Numbered from the stretch's first letter, positions 17,081 through 26,683 are shown. The stretch is 64,000 bases of DNA from Chryseobacterium sp. (GCA_031277615.1 JAITMC010000034.1:124001-188000), one strand, 5' to 3'. The notes: a model not told the origin generated them from the letters alone. Numbers and translations are program-made.

Positions 17081-17805
17081 TAATCCTGTTTCACTAAATA
17101 ATTAATCACTTCAGCAGCAGCATACAGACCAAAAATGGCCGGAATAAAGCTGATGGTACCGTAAAATGATCTTTTGAAATTACTTCCGTCAGTCATTTTC
17201 AGACTTTCCTCTTTCTGGAGTTCATTAGAAAATACACATCGGAAGCCTTTATTGATCTTTTCCTTTTTTAACCTTTTTCTGACCTGTTTGGCAAGATAGC
17301 AGTTCTGGGTTTTGCTGATGTCCCTTACCATTACTTTGCTCGGATCTGTTTTCCCACCTGCACCCATGGAGCTGATGATTTTAATCTTTCTTTTCCGGGC
17401 GGCTTTTATCAGACATAATTTAGGCGTAACACTGTCAATACAGTCAAGAACATAATCAAACTTACCAGAATCAAGCACCTCGTCCATTCTTTCAGGATTA
17501 AGGAATTCATTGATTTTGATTAAATTAAGCTTAGGATTAATGTCCAGAAGCCTTTCCGCAACAACATCCACTTTATGCATACCCACGGTGGAATGAAGCG
17601 CCGGAAGCTGCCTGTTGATATTGGTGATATCCACAGTGTCCCCATCTACAGCGGTCATATTTCCGATACCGGCTCTTACCAGAAACTCTGCGGCAAAAGA
17701 ACCTACCCCTCCAAGCCCTACAACCAGTACATTTGCTTTATTCAGCTTTTCCAACCCTTCTTCCTTGATCAGAAGTTCCGTTCTTTCCAGCCAGTATTTA
17801 TCCAT
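17080..17805 (-). CDS. tcdA: tRNA threonylcarbamoyladenosine dehydratase TcdA (CsdL)
   Basis: 241-residue E1-like (ThiF/MoeB fold) enzyme that, in its family, cyclises t6A37 of tRNA to ct6A using ATP. Visible are the nucleotide-binding VLVVGLGGVGSFAAEFLVRAG, the acidic DGDTVDITNINRQ segment, VLDCIDSVTPKL, and SSMGAGGKTDPSKV, which distinguish TcdA from ThiF. The C-terminus (GTISFIPAIFGLYAAAEVIN) is also typical. It overlaps tatD by eight bases and rnpA by one, so the three are coupled. All act on, or are near, RNA/DNA processing. Confidence 0.88.
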   Translation of the reverse strand: MDKYWLERTELLIKEEGLEKLNKANVLVVGLGGVGSFAAEFLVRAGIGNMTAVDGDTVDITNINRQLPALHSTVGMHKVDVVAERLLDINPKLNLIKINEFLNPERMDEVLDSGKFDYVLDCIDSVTPKLCLIKAARKRKIKIISSMGAGGKTDPSKVMVRDISKTQNCYLAKQVRKRLKKEKINKGFRCVFSNELQKEESLKMTDGSNFKRSFYGTISFIPAIFGLYAAAEVINYLVKQD

Positions 17806-18430
17806 TTTTTATCGTGTGTAAGTTTTCTACAATATGTTCATTAAGTCTTTCCAGTGAAATACCCTTTATTTCCGAGACTTTCTGATACAACTCCTCAATG
17901 TTGAAATAGTCATTGTCGGTTTCCAGAAAGATTCTGTCTAAAGGAGTTGACTTTACAATATCCTGCAAAGATAGATTATACAAAACAGCTTTTCCAAAAC
18001 TCAGATAAAAATTCCTGGCCAGCAGATCATCGGCAATTTGCTTCTTTTTATTAAAACCATGAATGACCATTGCCTGTTCAGCCTTCTTTTTAAAAGAAAT
18101 CACCTCATAAAACTTTCGTACACAATGGATAATCACCGGCTTTTTAACTTCATTGGACAACCGGATCTGCCTCATGAATACTTTTTCCTGAATTTTCTGA
18201 GGAATAGGCACCATGGAATCCAGTCCGCATTCTCCTATCGCAAAACAGTTTTCTGAAACAGAAGATTCCAACCACCTGAACTGCTCCTCCATAGCATCTG
18301 CTGCAATGTCTTTGGGATGAATTCCCGCAGAATAAAGCTGCAATGGTGGAGCTGCTCCCAGATCAAGATTGTAAATCCCGTTTCTGGAATTTTCCTTATG
18401 ATGGTGAAAATCAAAAAAATCCATCAGCAA
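17798..18430 (-). CDS. TatD-family metal-dependent hydrolase
   Basis: 210 residues, shorter than the ~260 usual for TatD. The amidohydrolase-type metal ligands are visible: HxH in FDFHHHKEN near the N-terminus, Glu in AIGECGLD, His in KPVIIHCVR, a later His in MVIHGFN, and Asp in FLETDND. The shortening lies mainly in the N-terminal third. TatD proteins are 3'-5' exonucleases/DNases in other bacteria; the substrate here is unproven. It starts divergently from a TetR gene with an inverted repeat between them. Confidence 0.78.
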   Translation of the reverse strand: MLMDFFDFHHHKENSRNGIYNLDLGAAPPLQLYSAGIHPKDIAADAMEEQFRWLESSVSENCFAIGECGLDSMVPIPQKIQEKVFMRQIRLSNEVKKPVIIHCVRKFYEVISFKKKAEQAMVIHGFNKKKQIADDLLARNFYLSFGKAVLYNLSLQDIVKSTPLDRIFLETDNDYFNIEELYQKVSEIKGISLERLNEHIVENLHTIKNG

Positions 18431-18465
18431 AAATACGATTATTCAGAAAATTAATTTAAAATTAT

Positions 18466-18479
18466 TAAACGAACGTTTA
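18466..18479. promoter_or_regulatory. Candidate TetR operator
   Basis: Perfect inverted repeat TAAACG-AA-CGTTTA in the 93-base gap between tatD and the TetR gene. A TAACTTTA -7-like element for the TetR gene follows at about 18499-18506. The position suits autorepression and control of the divergent operon. Confidence 0.5.
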
Positions 18480-18523
18480 TAAATCTGTTAAAAATTTCTT
18501 AACTTTACTCAAAGTGCACTTCA

Positions 18524-19153
18524 ATGAGAAAGAAATTTACAGAAAAACAGATTCACATACTGGACATTGCCGAAGAGCTGATCGCCAAAAAAGGCTACGA
18601 GGGAACTTCTGTAAGAGACATCTGCTCTAAAGCGAACATCAATGTAGCGATGATTTCCTACTATTTCGGCTCCAAAGAAAAAATGATGTCTTATCTTTAT
18701 CAGTACAGGGTCCTCAAAACCAGAGAAAATTTCTCGGAATTTGCAGATACCATCAAGGAAGGAAAGCCGGAGATGCAGATGCGTGAGATGATCAAATATA
18801 TCGTTTCTCAACTGTTCAAATACAATTATTTCCACGGTTTTGTCACCCAGGAACTGAGACATACAGATAACCTGAAGGATGAACTTCTGGATTTTTATCA
18901 GCTGTTTGTAAAGAAGCTGGATGAAGTGATTAAAAAAGGCGTAGCTTCAGGAGTTTTCACCTTTACCCCAAAGCCGGAAGATATTCTTACCATGATCATC
19001 GGCTCTACCTTATTCGTCATCCGCAACAAGAATTTTTATGAGCTTTATGTGCCGAGTAAAAATGAAGAAGCTTATGCCAAGGAAGCCGAGAAAAAAGTAA
19101 GAATGAATCTTTTACTCAGTGTTTTTGCCATTTTGGGATACGCTGCAGACTAA
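18524..19153 (+). CDS. TetR-family transcriptional regulator
   Basis: 209 residues. N-terminal helix-turn-helix: ILDIAEELIAKKGYEGTSVR, DICSKANINVAMISYYFGSKEKM, the standard TetR DNA-binding signature. The C-terminal ligand-binding part (about 60-209) is all helical and has no recognisable effector motif. Divergent from tatD-tcdA-rnpA with a perfect inverted repeat between, and followed by bamD, whose own TATTTTTG -7 box sits at 19201-19208. Confidence 0.85.
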   Translation: MRKKFTEKQIHILDIAEELIAKKGYEGTSVRDICSKANINVAMISYYFGSKEKMMSYLYQYRVLKTRENFSEFADTIKEGKPEMQMREMIKYIVSQLFKYNYFHGFVTQELRHTDNLKDELLDFYQLFVKKLDEVIKKGVASGVFTFTPKPEDILTMIIGSTLFVIRNKNFYELYVPSKNEEAYAKEAEKKVRMNLLLSVFAILGYAAD

Positions 19154-19256
19154 ATTTACGTTAAATATTCATAAAAAAAAATCTATTGACAAAAAAGTTA
19201 TATTTTTGCAAATTAGTAAATCGGCTGTATAATCCGAAAACTGTTGAATTTTTTAT

Positions 19257-20252
19257 ATGAAAAAATATATTTTAGGCCTTTTTGCGGTAGCAGTGATAGC
19301 ATCATGTGTAAGCCAGCAGGAAAGAGCCATGAAAAGTGCCGACAAGAATTTTATCTTAAAAGCCGCTAATGAAAACTTCGCCAAAAAGAAGTGGAAGAAT
19401 GCATTGGCCCTTTACGACAGGCTGACCAACCTTGTAGCGGGAACTGATGATTTCCCGAATGTAGGGTTCAATACCGCTTATGCCAACTATTACGATAAAA
19501 ACTATAAGCTGGCCGGGCATCAGTTTAAAAACTTTGCCGTTAACTTCTCTAAAGATCCGAGAGCAGAAGAAGCAGCCTATATGTCGGCCCTTTGCTACTA
19601 TGAAGGATCTATGGATTATAACCTCGATCAGTCTACAACCGAAACAGCGATCAACGAGCTTCAGGACTTCCTGAACAATTATCCGAATTCGGAAAGATCT
19701 AAAAATATCGGACAGCTTATTGATGAGCTTTCTTATAAACTGGAGTTCAAAGCTTATGAAAATGCAAGACAGTATTTCAAAATGGGAGAATACAAAGCCG
19801 CTAACGTAGCTTTGGAAAATGTTCTTGAAGATTTCCCAAGTACCAAACTTCGTCCGAAAATTTATGATTATATCATGAAGTCCCGTTACGAACTGGCTAC
19901 GAAATCTGTTTATGACCTGAAAGATGAGCGTATCGAAAGTGCTCTTTCTTACGTTAAAATGGTGGAAAAAGAGCTTCCGGGTACAGAGTACGCCAAAACA
20001 GCTACAGATCTGAAAGGAAAACTTGAAAAAGAAAAGCAGAACTTTGTAGTCGTTAAAAAACAGACCGAAGCAAGAATTGCCGCTTTAACTGCTAAGCAGA
20101 AAAGAGAAGCTGAAAGGCTGGCTGCACAGAATAAAACAGAGCAGCAGGTTAAAGATCAGATCAGCAATGAAAAGAAGGCAATGCAGATCCAGAGGGATAG
20201 TGCGGCACTTCAGACCCCTCCGCCGGCAGCGACTTTCAAAATTAAAAGATAA
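19257..20252 (+). CDS. bamD: Outer-membrane assembly lipoprotein BamD
   Basis: 331-residue lipoprotein (lipobox VIASC) with TPR helices from about residue 30 to 230: FAKKKWKNALALYDRLTN, YYDKNYKLAGHQFKNFAVNF, ALCYYEGSMDYNLDQS, FKMGEYKAANVALENVLEDFP. It is the conserved BAM complex partner of BamA for folding beta-barrel proteins. The C-terminal ~90 residues form a Lys/Glu/Gln-rich coiled coil ending in a Pro-rich tail, an extension relative to the proteobacterial protein. The omega subunit gene follows after 42 bases. Confidence 0.9.
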   Translation: MKKYILGLFAVAVIASCVSQQERAMKSADKNFILKAANENFAKKKWKNALALYDRLTNLVAGTDDFPNVGFNTAYANYYDKNYKLAGHQFKNFAVNFSKDPRAEEAAYMSALCYYEGSMDYNLDQSTTETAINELQDFLNNYPNSERSKNIGQLIDELSYKLEFKAYENARQYFKMGEYKAANVALENVLEDFPSTKLRPKIYDYIMKSRYELATKSVYDLKDERIESALSYVKMVEKELPGTEYAKTATDLKGKLEKEKQNFVVVKKQTEARIAALTAKQKREAERLAAQNKTEQQVKDQISNEKKAMQIQRDSAALQTPPPAATFKIKR

Positions 20253-20294
20253 TTCGTAAATTTGCCATCTTAAAATAAAAATAATTTTCTCAAA

Positions 20295-20618
20295 ATGAGT
20301 GTAAAAGATACAAAAGCAGAAGTAAATACGATTACTTACGACAAAGATAAGATTGAAGATAAAGTAGGTTCTATCTATGAAGCTATTGTTATCATGGGAA
20401 AGAGAGCAGAGCAGATTAATGCGGAGATCCGTACGGAACTTCACAATAAACTGGATGAATTTGCTGTTCACAATTCCACATTAGAAGAAGTTTTCGAAAA
20501 CAGAGAGCAGATTGAGATCTCCAAGCATTACGAAAAACTTCCGAAACCTACTTCTATCGCTATTGAAGAATGGCTGAATGAAGATATCTATTTCAGAAAG
20601 ACAGAAGACAGAAAATAA
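20295..20618 (+). CDS. rpoZ: RNA polymerase omega subunit (Bacteroidota type)
   Basis: 107 residues; small helical protein with the omega/Rpb6 core IYEAIVIMGKRAEQINAEIR, which packs on the beta-prime C-terminus. The acidic N-terminus and the C-terminal EEWLNEDIYFRKTED tail are as found in Bacteroidota omega. Co-oriented between bamD and coaBC, an order I associate with Flavobacteriia. Terminator follows. Confidence 0.85.
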   Translation: MSVKDTKAEVNTITYDKDKIEDKVGSIYEAIVIMGKRAEQINAEIRTELHNKLDEFAVHNSTLEEVFENREQIEISKHYEKLPKPTSIAIEEWLNEDIYFRKTEDRK

Positions 20619-20640
20619 TCATTTGTGTTTTTTATATATG

Positions 20641-20686
20641 AAGGTCATAAGGGAATTCCGTTCTTTTATGACCTTTGTCTTTTTAT
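20641..20686 (+). terminator. Terminator after rpoZ
   Basis: AAGGTCATAA (20641-20650) pairs with TTATGACCTT (20666-20675), then a T-rich TGTCTTTTTATA tail. Confidence 0.75.
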
Positions 20687-20743
20687 AAGCCGTCTTTATG
20701 CGAAAAAATAAGTAATTTAGTGATTCAAAAAAATTAAAACTGA

Positions 20744-21949
20744 ATGAGTATTTCCGGTAAAAAGATACTTATTGCTGTTTCCGGAGGAATTGCAGCCTAT
20801 AAGATTCATTTTCTGATCAGAGACTTTATCAAAAAAGGAGCTGAAGTTCAGGTCATCATGACCCCTGATGCAGAACACTTCGTTACCAGGCTGAGTCTTT
20901 CCACCCTTTCCAGAAAACCGGTCTATTCGGACTTTTACGGGGATAACGGAACCTGGAACAGCCATGTTGAGCTTGCCTTATGGGCAGACGTAATGATCGT
21001 GGCTCCCTGTACGGCAAATACCCTGTCAAAAATGATTCACGGTGCCTGTGATAACCTGGTTATGGCTACTTATATGTCTGCTAAATGCCCTGTATTTATT
21101 GCTCCGGCCATGGATCTTGATATGTATGTGCATCCTTCTACCCGGAAGAACCTTAAAGCAGCAGAAAGCTATGGCCACCATATTATTCCCGCAGAAAGCG
21201 GAGAACTGGCCAGCGGATTGGTAGGCCAGGGAAGAATGGCAGAACCGGATACGATTGTTAAAACCATCGACAATTTCTTTGCATCCACAGAAAAAAATAA
21301 AAGCCTTGAAGGAAAAACCGTGCTCATTACGGCAGGACCTACCTATGAAGCCATTGATCCGGTAAGATTCATCGGAAACCATTCTTCAGGGAAAATGGGC
21401 TTTTCCCTGGCCGAAGAAGCCTCAAAACGAGGCGCCAGAGTCATTCTGATTTCAGGGCCCAGCTCGCAGGTTACCCATGATAAGAATATTGAGCTGCATA
21501 AAGTGACGTCGGCAAAAGAAATGCTGGCCAAAGTTTTTGAATTTTATGAAGGCATAGACATTGGAATTGCCAGTGCTGCTGTTGCCGATTATGCTCCCAA
21601 AGAAATTGCAAAGGAAAAAATTAAGAAAAATGATGATAATTTAACCATTGAACTGGTTAAAAACCCCGATATTCTTAAAACAATGGGCGAAAAAAAGACC
21701 CGCCAGTTTCTGGTAGGATTTGCCCTGGAAACCCAGAATGAAGAAGAAAACGCAAAAGGGAAACTTGAAAAAAAGAACCTGGATATGATCGTCCTGAATT
21801 CTCTGCGCGATGAAGGAGCCGGATTTAAAAATGATACCAACAGGATCAAAATATTTACCAGAACTGAGCGAAAAGAATTTAGCCTTAAATCAAAAGATGA
21901 AGTAGCCGGAGATATTCTGGATTTTGTTGAAGCTCAACTTTTAAAATAA
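20744..21949 (+). CDS. coaBC: Bifunctional phosphopantothenoylcysteine decarboxylase / synthase CoaBC
   Basis: 401 residues. The N-terminal flavin-dependent CoaC half has the proton-relay His in NSHVELALWADVMIVAPCTA and PAMDLDMY (Asp where many species have Asn in PAMN), GGIAAYK near the start. The C-terminal CoaB half begins near residue 190 with TAGPTYEAIDPVRFIGNHSS, ASAAVADYAPK and the KNPDIL segment. Together they make 4'-phosphopantetheine from phosphopantothenate, Cys and CTP for coenzyme A. The porD-like gene follows after 37 bases. Confidence 0.94.
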   Translation: MSISGKKILIAVSGGIAAYKIHFLIRDFIKKGAEVQVIMTPDAEHFVTRLSLSTLSRKPVYSDFYGDNGTWNSHVELALWADVMIVAPCTANTLSKMIHGACDNLVMATYMSAKCPVFIAPAMDLDMYVHPSTRKNLKAAESYGHHIIPAESGELASGLVGQGRMAEPDTIVKTIDNFFASTEKNKSLEGKTVLITAGPTYEAIDPVRFIGNHSSGKMGFSLAEEASKRGARVILISGPSSQVTHDKNIELHKVTSAKEMLAKVFEFYEGIDIGIASAAVADYAPKEIAKEKIKKNDDNLTIELVKNPDILKTMGEKKTRQFLVGFALETQNEEENAKGKLEKKNLDMIVLNSLRDEGAGFKNDTNRIKIFTRTERKEFSLKSKDEVAGDILDFVEAQLLK

Positions 21950-21986
21950 TTTTAATAAATTTCCGTTCTCAATTTTTAATTAGATA

Positions 21987-22892
21987 ATGAAAAAAATCAT
22001 AAGCCTATTTTTATTGCTTTTTATCTATCAACTGAGCTTTTCTCAGGAACTGCTTGCTGCCGTACAGGTAAACTCACAACAGGTACAGGGAAGCAACCAA
22101 CAGGCCTTTAAAGCGTTGGAAAAAAGTCTGAGAGATTTTATAAACAATACAAGCTGGACCGGTAAAAAGCTCCAGAATTTTGAAAAAATAAAATGCAACT
22201 TTGCCATTGTCATCGTTGAAAAGGACGGAAACAGATACAAAGGAAACATTGTTATTCAGGCTGTACGCCCTGTGTATAATACCACTTACGAATCTCCGCT
22301 GGTGAACCTTCAGGATCAGAGATTTGCTTTTGAATATATTGAAAATGAAAACCTCGTGTTTAATGAAAGACAGTTTTCAGGCAAAAACCTGATTGATGTG
22401 GTGAGTTTTTATGTGTACCTGATTCTGGGGTATGATGCCGATAGCTTCCAGTCGATGGGAGGTTCGCCATGGTTTTCAAAAGCACAGCAGATCGCCCAGA
22501 ATTCCCAGAACAGAAATTACGAAGGCTGGAATACCATCAATGAGCCGAGAAGCCGTACCATACTGATCAATGAAATTATCAACCCGAACTGGAGCCAGCT
22601 GCGTTCTGCGATGTACAGCTATCACCGCGCAGGACTGGACAACCTCTTCAACCAGGATCAGACTACCGCTAAAAAAGTGATCTTTGATGCCCTGATGCAG
22701 CTGAAAACATATGAAAACAATTTCCAGCAGGCTTATTTTATCAACCTGTTTATCGATAATAAAAGTGATGAGATCTTCAATATCTTCAATTCCGGAAACA
22801 ATGGCGGGGTTGTGATGAATGATCTCAAACAGCTGATGACAACCTTTGCTCCGAAGTATATAGACAATAAGTGGAGCAAGTGGAAAAACTAA
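21987..22892 (+). CDS. porD: DUF4835 / PorD-like type IX secretion protein
   Basis: 301 residues, signal peptide (LLLFIYQLSFSQ). The QELLAAVQVNSQQVQGSNQQ start, NRYKGNIVIQAVRPVYNT, and GYDADSFQSMGG are diagnostic for DUF4835. Members are annotated as PorD, implicated in type IX secretion or gliding; I rely on memory for that link. The gene lies between coaBC and recN, the usual place in Flavobacteriia. Consistent with it, the window encodes at least three proteins with type IX sorting domains. Periplasmic or outer-membrane associated. Confidence 0.72.
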   Translation: MKKIISLFLLLFIYQLSFSQELLAAVQVNSQQVQGSNQQAFKALEKSLRDFINNTSWTGKKLQNFEKIKCNFAIVIVEKDGNRYKGNIVIQAVRPVYNTTYESPLVNLQDQRFAFEYIENENLVFNERQFSGKNLIDVVSFYVYLILGYDADSFQSMGGSPWFSKAQQIAQNSQNRNYEGWNTINEPRSRTILINEIINPNWSQLRSAMYSYHRAGLDNLFNQDQTTAKKVIFDALMQLKTYENNFQQAYFINLFIDNKSDEIFNIFNSGNNGGVVMNDLKQLMTTFAPKYIDNKWSKWKN

Positions 22893-22895
22893 ACC

Positions 22896-23414
22896 ATGAG
22901 GAAAGAAACCATTGAGGAAATTGTTGACAGAACCCTCCGTTTCTGGATTGAAAATGCAGCCAATCAGCTTCCCTGTGATATTGAGAAAGAAATGCTTGCC
23001 CCGGATCAGCCGGTTGAAGAATGGAAATTCTGGCTTCCCGTTAAAAGTACGGTAACTGATGCTGAAATCAGTGAATTTGAAGCTGAAACCGGCTTTGTTT
23101 TCCCCAATGATTTTAAGACCTTCCTGCAGCATAAACATTTTTATGAGCTTCAGATGTCAGAAGTTTCTTTTTGCTCGCATCCCATCAATACCTGGAGAGC
23201 TTCTCTCCGCGAAATGATGTTTGAAACGTATCCCAGAGAATTCCTTTTTGATAAAGGTTATGTTCCGTTTGCCCTATACAGCGACTGGGGCCTGCTTTGT
23301 TTTGATAGCCATCATCATAATGCTATTGTCCGTTGGGATCATGAAGATCCGGAGACTTTTGAATATCAGTATGAAAACTTTTATGAACTGATGACTGGCA
23401 TTTCAAAAGATTAG
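22896..23414 (+). CDS. SMI1/KNR4-family protein
   Basis: 172 residues without signal peptide. The SUKH-type fold is recognisable from DAEISEFEAETGFVFPNDFK (helix, then LP-x-DF-like turn), VPFALYSDWGLLCFDSHHHN, and the final ENFYELMTG helix. SUKH proteins are frequently immunity proteins against nuclease toxins, but single house-keeping copies also occur. It starts three bases after the porD-like gene and so is probably co-transcribed; there is no toxin next to it. Role unknown. Confidence 0.75.
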   Translation: MRKETIEEIVDRTLRFWIENAANQLPCDIEKEMLAPDQPVEEWKFWLPVKSTVTDAEISEFEAETGFVFPNDFKTFLQHKHFYELQMSEVSFCSHPINTWRASLREMMFETYPREFLFDKGYVPFALYSDWGLLCFDSHHHNAIVRWDHEDPETFEYQYENFYELMTGISKD

Positions 23415-23508
23415 GTTTCTGAGGAATTGTATTTTCCATTCTCTGTTTTCACTAAAAAAACTTATTTTTACAATCCATATTAATCTCTGATAAAAACGCG
23501 GATCATCC

Positions 23509-25158
23509 ATGCTTTCAAGAATTTACATTAAAAATTTTGCCCTGATCGATACCCTCGATGTATCTCTGCATAACGGTCTTCAGGTAATCACCGGAGAAAC
23601 CGGAGCCGGAAAGTCTATTATTTTAGGAGCATTACGGCTTATTCTTGGCGAAAGGGCAGATGTAAAATCAATCTCCAGTGCGGAGGAGAAAAGTATTGTA
23701 GAAACCGAATTTTCCTTAAACAATCAATTCAAGAAATTCTTCATTGAAAATGATCTGGATTATGAGCATCAGACGATCATCAGAAGGGAAATTCTTCCTT
23801 CAGGGAAATCACGGGCTTTCATCAATGATGTTCCGGTTACCCTTGATATCCTTAAAGAGCTGTCTTCACAACTGATCGATATTCATTCCCAGTTTGAAAC
23901 CTCCAATTTATTCACTCCGGAATATCAGTTCAAAATTATTGACGGTCTTTCCGAGAATAAAAAATTGATTGAAGACTATCAGAACGAATTTTCAGATTTC
24001 CAGAGCTTAAAGATCCAGCTTAAAAAACTCCAGACCCAGCTTCTGGAAAACAGAAAAGAAAGCGACTATAAAACATTTCTGTTAAATGAGCTGGAAGAGC
24101 TGAAACTGGATGATGTGGATTATGAAGATATGCAGAACCAGCTTTCCATCCAGGAGAATGCTGGAATGATTTCTGAAAATATCGGCCAGATCCTGTCCCG
24201 GTTCCACCAGGAAGAAGTGGGAATTCTCTCTTTCTTTAATGAAGCTAAAAACAAACTGTCCAGAATCGCCGAAGTTTCAGGAAGTTTTGCAGAACTGAAT
24301 GAAAGACTGGAAACCTCTTTTGTGGAGCTGAAAGATATTATCTCTGAACTTGAACATGAAGCAGAAAGAATAGAAATTAACCCTGAAAATCTGGCTGTTC
24401 TTACCGAGCTGAATAATAAGATCAATGCATTACTGCTTAAGCATAACGTATCAGACCTTACCGAGCTGATAGAGCTCAGAGACCAGCTGGCCGGTGAGCA
24501 GAAAGGTGCCTCGGAACTGGAAGCGGCTATTGAAGAAATAGAAAACAATATTTCCGGAAAAGAAAAAATGCTTCAGTCTCTTGCTGAAAAACTGTCTAAG
24601 AACAGGAAAAAATCAGTTCCCGTTTTCATCAAAAAGGCAGAAGAACTTCTTAAAAAGCTGGGTCTTGAAAAAGCCAGGGTAGATATCGACCTGAAGGAGG
24701 TGGCAGAATTCAATCCGTTTGGGAAAGAAAATATTCAGCTGCTATTTCAGGCAAACTCAGGCTTCCCGTTGAAACCGATTCAGACAGCTATTTCCGGCGG
24801 GGAAAGATCGAGAGTAATGCTGGCTGTTAAAAAAATCATTGCAGAAAGCGATGAACTTCCTACCCTTATTCTGGACGAGATTGATACCGGGGTTTCCGGA
24901 AAAGTAGCCGAAGAGATCGGAAACCTGATGCGTGATATGTCTGCAGATATGCAGCTGATCGTCATTTCCCACCTTGCTCAGGTCGCCGCTAAAGGAAACA
25001 ACAACTATAAAGTGCTGAAACAGGACATTGCCGGAAAAACGCAGTCTACCATTGTTCCTCTCAACAACGAGGAAAAACTGAACGAAATTGCACAACTGCT
25101 GTCCGGAAGTAAAATTACGGAAGCTGCATTGGCACAGGCAAAAGAATTAATTGGCTAA
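23509..25158 (+). CDS. recN: DNA repair protein RecN
   Basis: 549-residue SMC-like ATPase for double-strand break repair. Walker A is ITGETGAGKSIILGALRLIL (about 30-48). A central coiled coil (about 150-370) is split by a hinge-like segment. The C-terminal half holds the signature SGGERSRVMLA and Walker B LILDEIDTGVSGKVAEEIG, then the switch His in VISHLAQVA. Cytoplasmic. Preceded by 94 bases that include AT-rich promoter-like DNA. Confidence 0.94.
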   Translation: MLSRIYIKNFALIDTLDVSLHNGLQVITGETGAGKSIILGALRLILGERADVKSISSAEEKSIVETEFSLNNQFKKFFIENDLDYEHQTIIRREILPSGKSRAFINDVPVTLDILKELSSQLIDIHSQFETSNLFTPEYQFKIIDGLSENKKLIEDYQNEFSDFQSLKIQLKKLQTQLLENRKESDYKTFLLNELEELKLDDVDYEDMQNQLSIQENAGMISENIGQILSRFHQEEVGILSFFNEAKNKLSRIAEVSGSFAELNERLETSFVELKDIISELEHEAERIEINPENLAVLTELNNKINALLLKHNVSDLTELIELRDQLAGEQKGASELEAAIEEIENNISGKEKMLQSLAEKLSKNRKKSVPVFIKKAEELLKKLGLEKARVDIDLKEVAEFNPFGKENIQLLFQANSGFPLKPIQTAISGGERSRVMLAVKKIIAESDELPTLILDEIDTGVSGKVAEEIGNLMRDMSADMQLIVISHLAQVAAKGNNNYKVLKQDIAGKTQSTIVPLNNEEKLNEIAQLLSGSKITEAALAQAKELIG

Positions 25159-25212
25159 AGAATTCTGTAACATATTTTACATTATATTTACTAATAAGTA
25201 AAAAATTAAGAT

Positions 25213-26679
25213 ATGTTTCTAAAATTCCTCAGGCTGGAGATCAAAAGCTTTTTCCGTGGAACTTCCGTAGGGCTGAATCTTGCCATGAAAATCCTGCGGT
25301 TCATCGGAATTGCCTATTTTATGCTCTGTCTGGCAGGCGGTGCTTTTATTGTGTTCTTCTATATTCAGGAAGAAATCCATCAGGACCCAATAAAGATCGT
25401 TTCCCGGTTTCTGATTGCGGCATGGGCAGCAGACTTGATCATGAAGTACATCTGGCAGGAAATGCCTACCCAGAACATTAAGCCGTTTCTTACCCTCAAT
25501 ATCCCAAAGAATACGCTGGTCAATTATATGCTGACAAAAACCTTCCTTTCAGCATTCAGCTGGCTGAATTCTTTGTTCTTCGTTACATTCTGCGGAATAG
25601 CATTGTTTAACGGATACAGCATTGTTGGAGTTTTCACCTGGCTGATCGGGATATCCTTATTGTTCTACATGAACAACTTTATCAATATTCTTTTTAACGA
25701 TAAGGAAACGGTTGCGATTGTGATAGGCTGTATCTTTGTGGCTGTGGCGGGACTTGCCTACTATGATATTGTTCCGGTGCTGTCTTACTCTGAGAAATTT
25801 TTCTATAATTTTTACGAAAAACCCTATTTCGTAGTGATTGCCATCATTCTGTTTTCTGCCTTATGGAAAATAAGCTTCAACCATGTGCGTAAAGTATTTT
25901 ACCTGGATCAGGGACTTGAGGCTAAGAAAGAAGTGGGGAGAACAGAAAATATAGCCTTCCTTAACAAATACGGAGTGATCGGCACTTTCATCAATAACGA
26001 TATCAAGATGCTGAAGAGAAACAAAGTCACCAAAGGAATTCTCCTGGGAAGCTTTTTATTTCTTTTTTACGGAATGCTGATGTTCTCTTCTCCGATGTAT
26101 AAAACACCCGCGATGATGATGTTTATGGGGCTTTTTGTGACAGGAGGATTTCAGTTTCTTTTCGGACAGCGGGTTCCGGCTTTCGACAGCTCCTATTATC
26201 CGCTGATGATGACCCTGAATGTTCCGTATAAAGAATATTTAAAAGCAAAATGGTGGCTGATGAATATCGTGACGGGAGCTTCAGTGATTCTGGCGCTTGC
26301 TTATGTCTATTTTGGATGGGAAATTTATGTTACTTTTTTAGCCGCAGGAATTTACAATATAGGAGTCAACTCCCAGTTTACCCTTTGGTCCGGGGCTTTC
26401 AACAAAACCCAGATCGATCTTAATTCAAAAGAAAAAAGATTCGGGCAGAAAAACAGCTTCAATATCAAAGCTTTGCTGCTTCTGATTCCCAAGATGCTTC
26501 TTCCGATGGCTGTTTTTGCTTTAGCTAAATACATCTTCGGAATTACGGGCGCTGTAATCAGTGTTGCCATTCTGGGACTGATTGGGTTTCTGATCCGGGA
26601 AAAAATCTTCGATATTATCGTGAAGCATTATAAAAGAGAAAAATACAGTACAATAGACGCATTCAAAAATAAAGGTTAA
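25213..26679 (+). CDS. DUF5687 ABC-type permease
   Basis: 488 residues, about 11-12 hydrophobic helices (for example FIGIAYFMLCLAGGAFIVFF, VIGCIFVAVAGLAYYDIVP, GILLGSFLFLFYGMLMFSS). The N-terminal FLKFLRLEIKSFFRG start and the overall layout match the DUF5687 family of Bacteroidota exporter subunits. The ATPase gene follows four bases after its stop, so the pair forms one transporter. Substrate unknown. Confidence 0.78.
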   Translation: MFLKFLRLEIKSFFRGTSVGLNLAMKILRFIGIAYFMLCLAGGAFIVFFYIQEEIHQDPIKIVSRFLIAAWAADLIMKYIWQEMPTQNIKPFLTLNIPKNTLVNYMLTKTFLSAFSWLNSLFFVTFCGIALFNGYSIVGVFTWLIGISLLFYMNNFINILFNDKETVAIVIGCIFVAVAGLAYYDIVPVLSYSEKFFYNFYEKPYFVVIAIILFSALWKISFNHVRKVFYLDQGLEAKKEVGRTENIAFLNKYGVIGTFINNDIKMLKRNKVTKGILLGSFLFLFYGMLMFSSPMYKTPAMMMFMGLFVTGGFQFLFGQRVPAFDSSYYPLMMTLNVPYKEYLKAKWWLMNIVTGASVILALAYVYFGWEIYVTFLAAGIYNIGVNSQFTLWSGAFNKTQIDLNSKEKRFGQKNSFNIKALLLLIPKMLLPMAVFALAKYIFGITGAVISVAILGLIGFLIREKIFDIIVKHYKREKYSTIDAFKNKG

Positions 26680-26683
26680 GAAT

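Noticed and set aside
22476-23138. 220-codon open frame on the minus strand
   Set aside because: Fully antisense to the porD-like and SMI1/KNR4 genes, which have clear family motifs; composition is that of a shadow frame.
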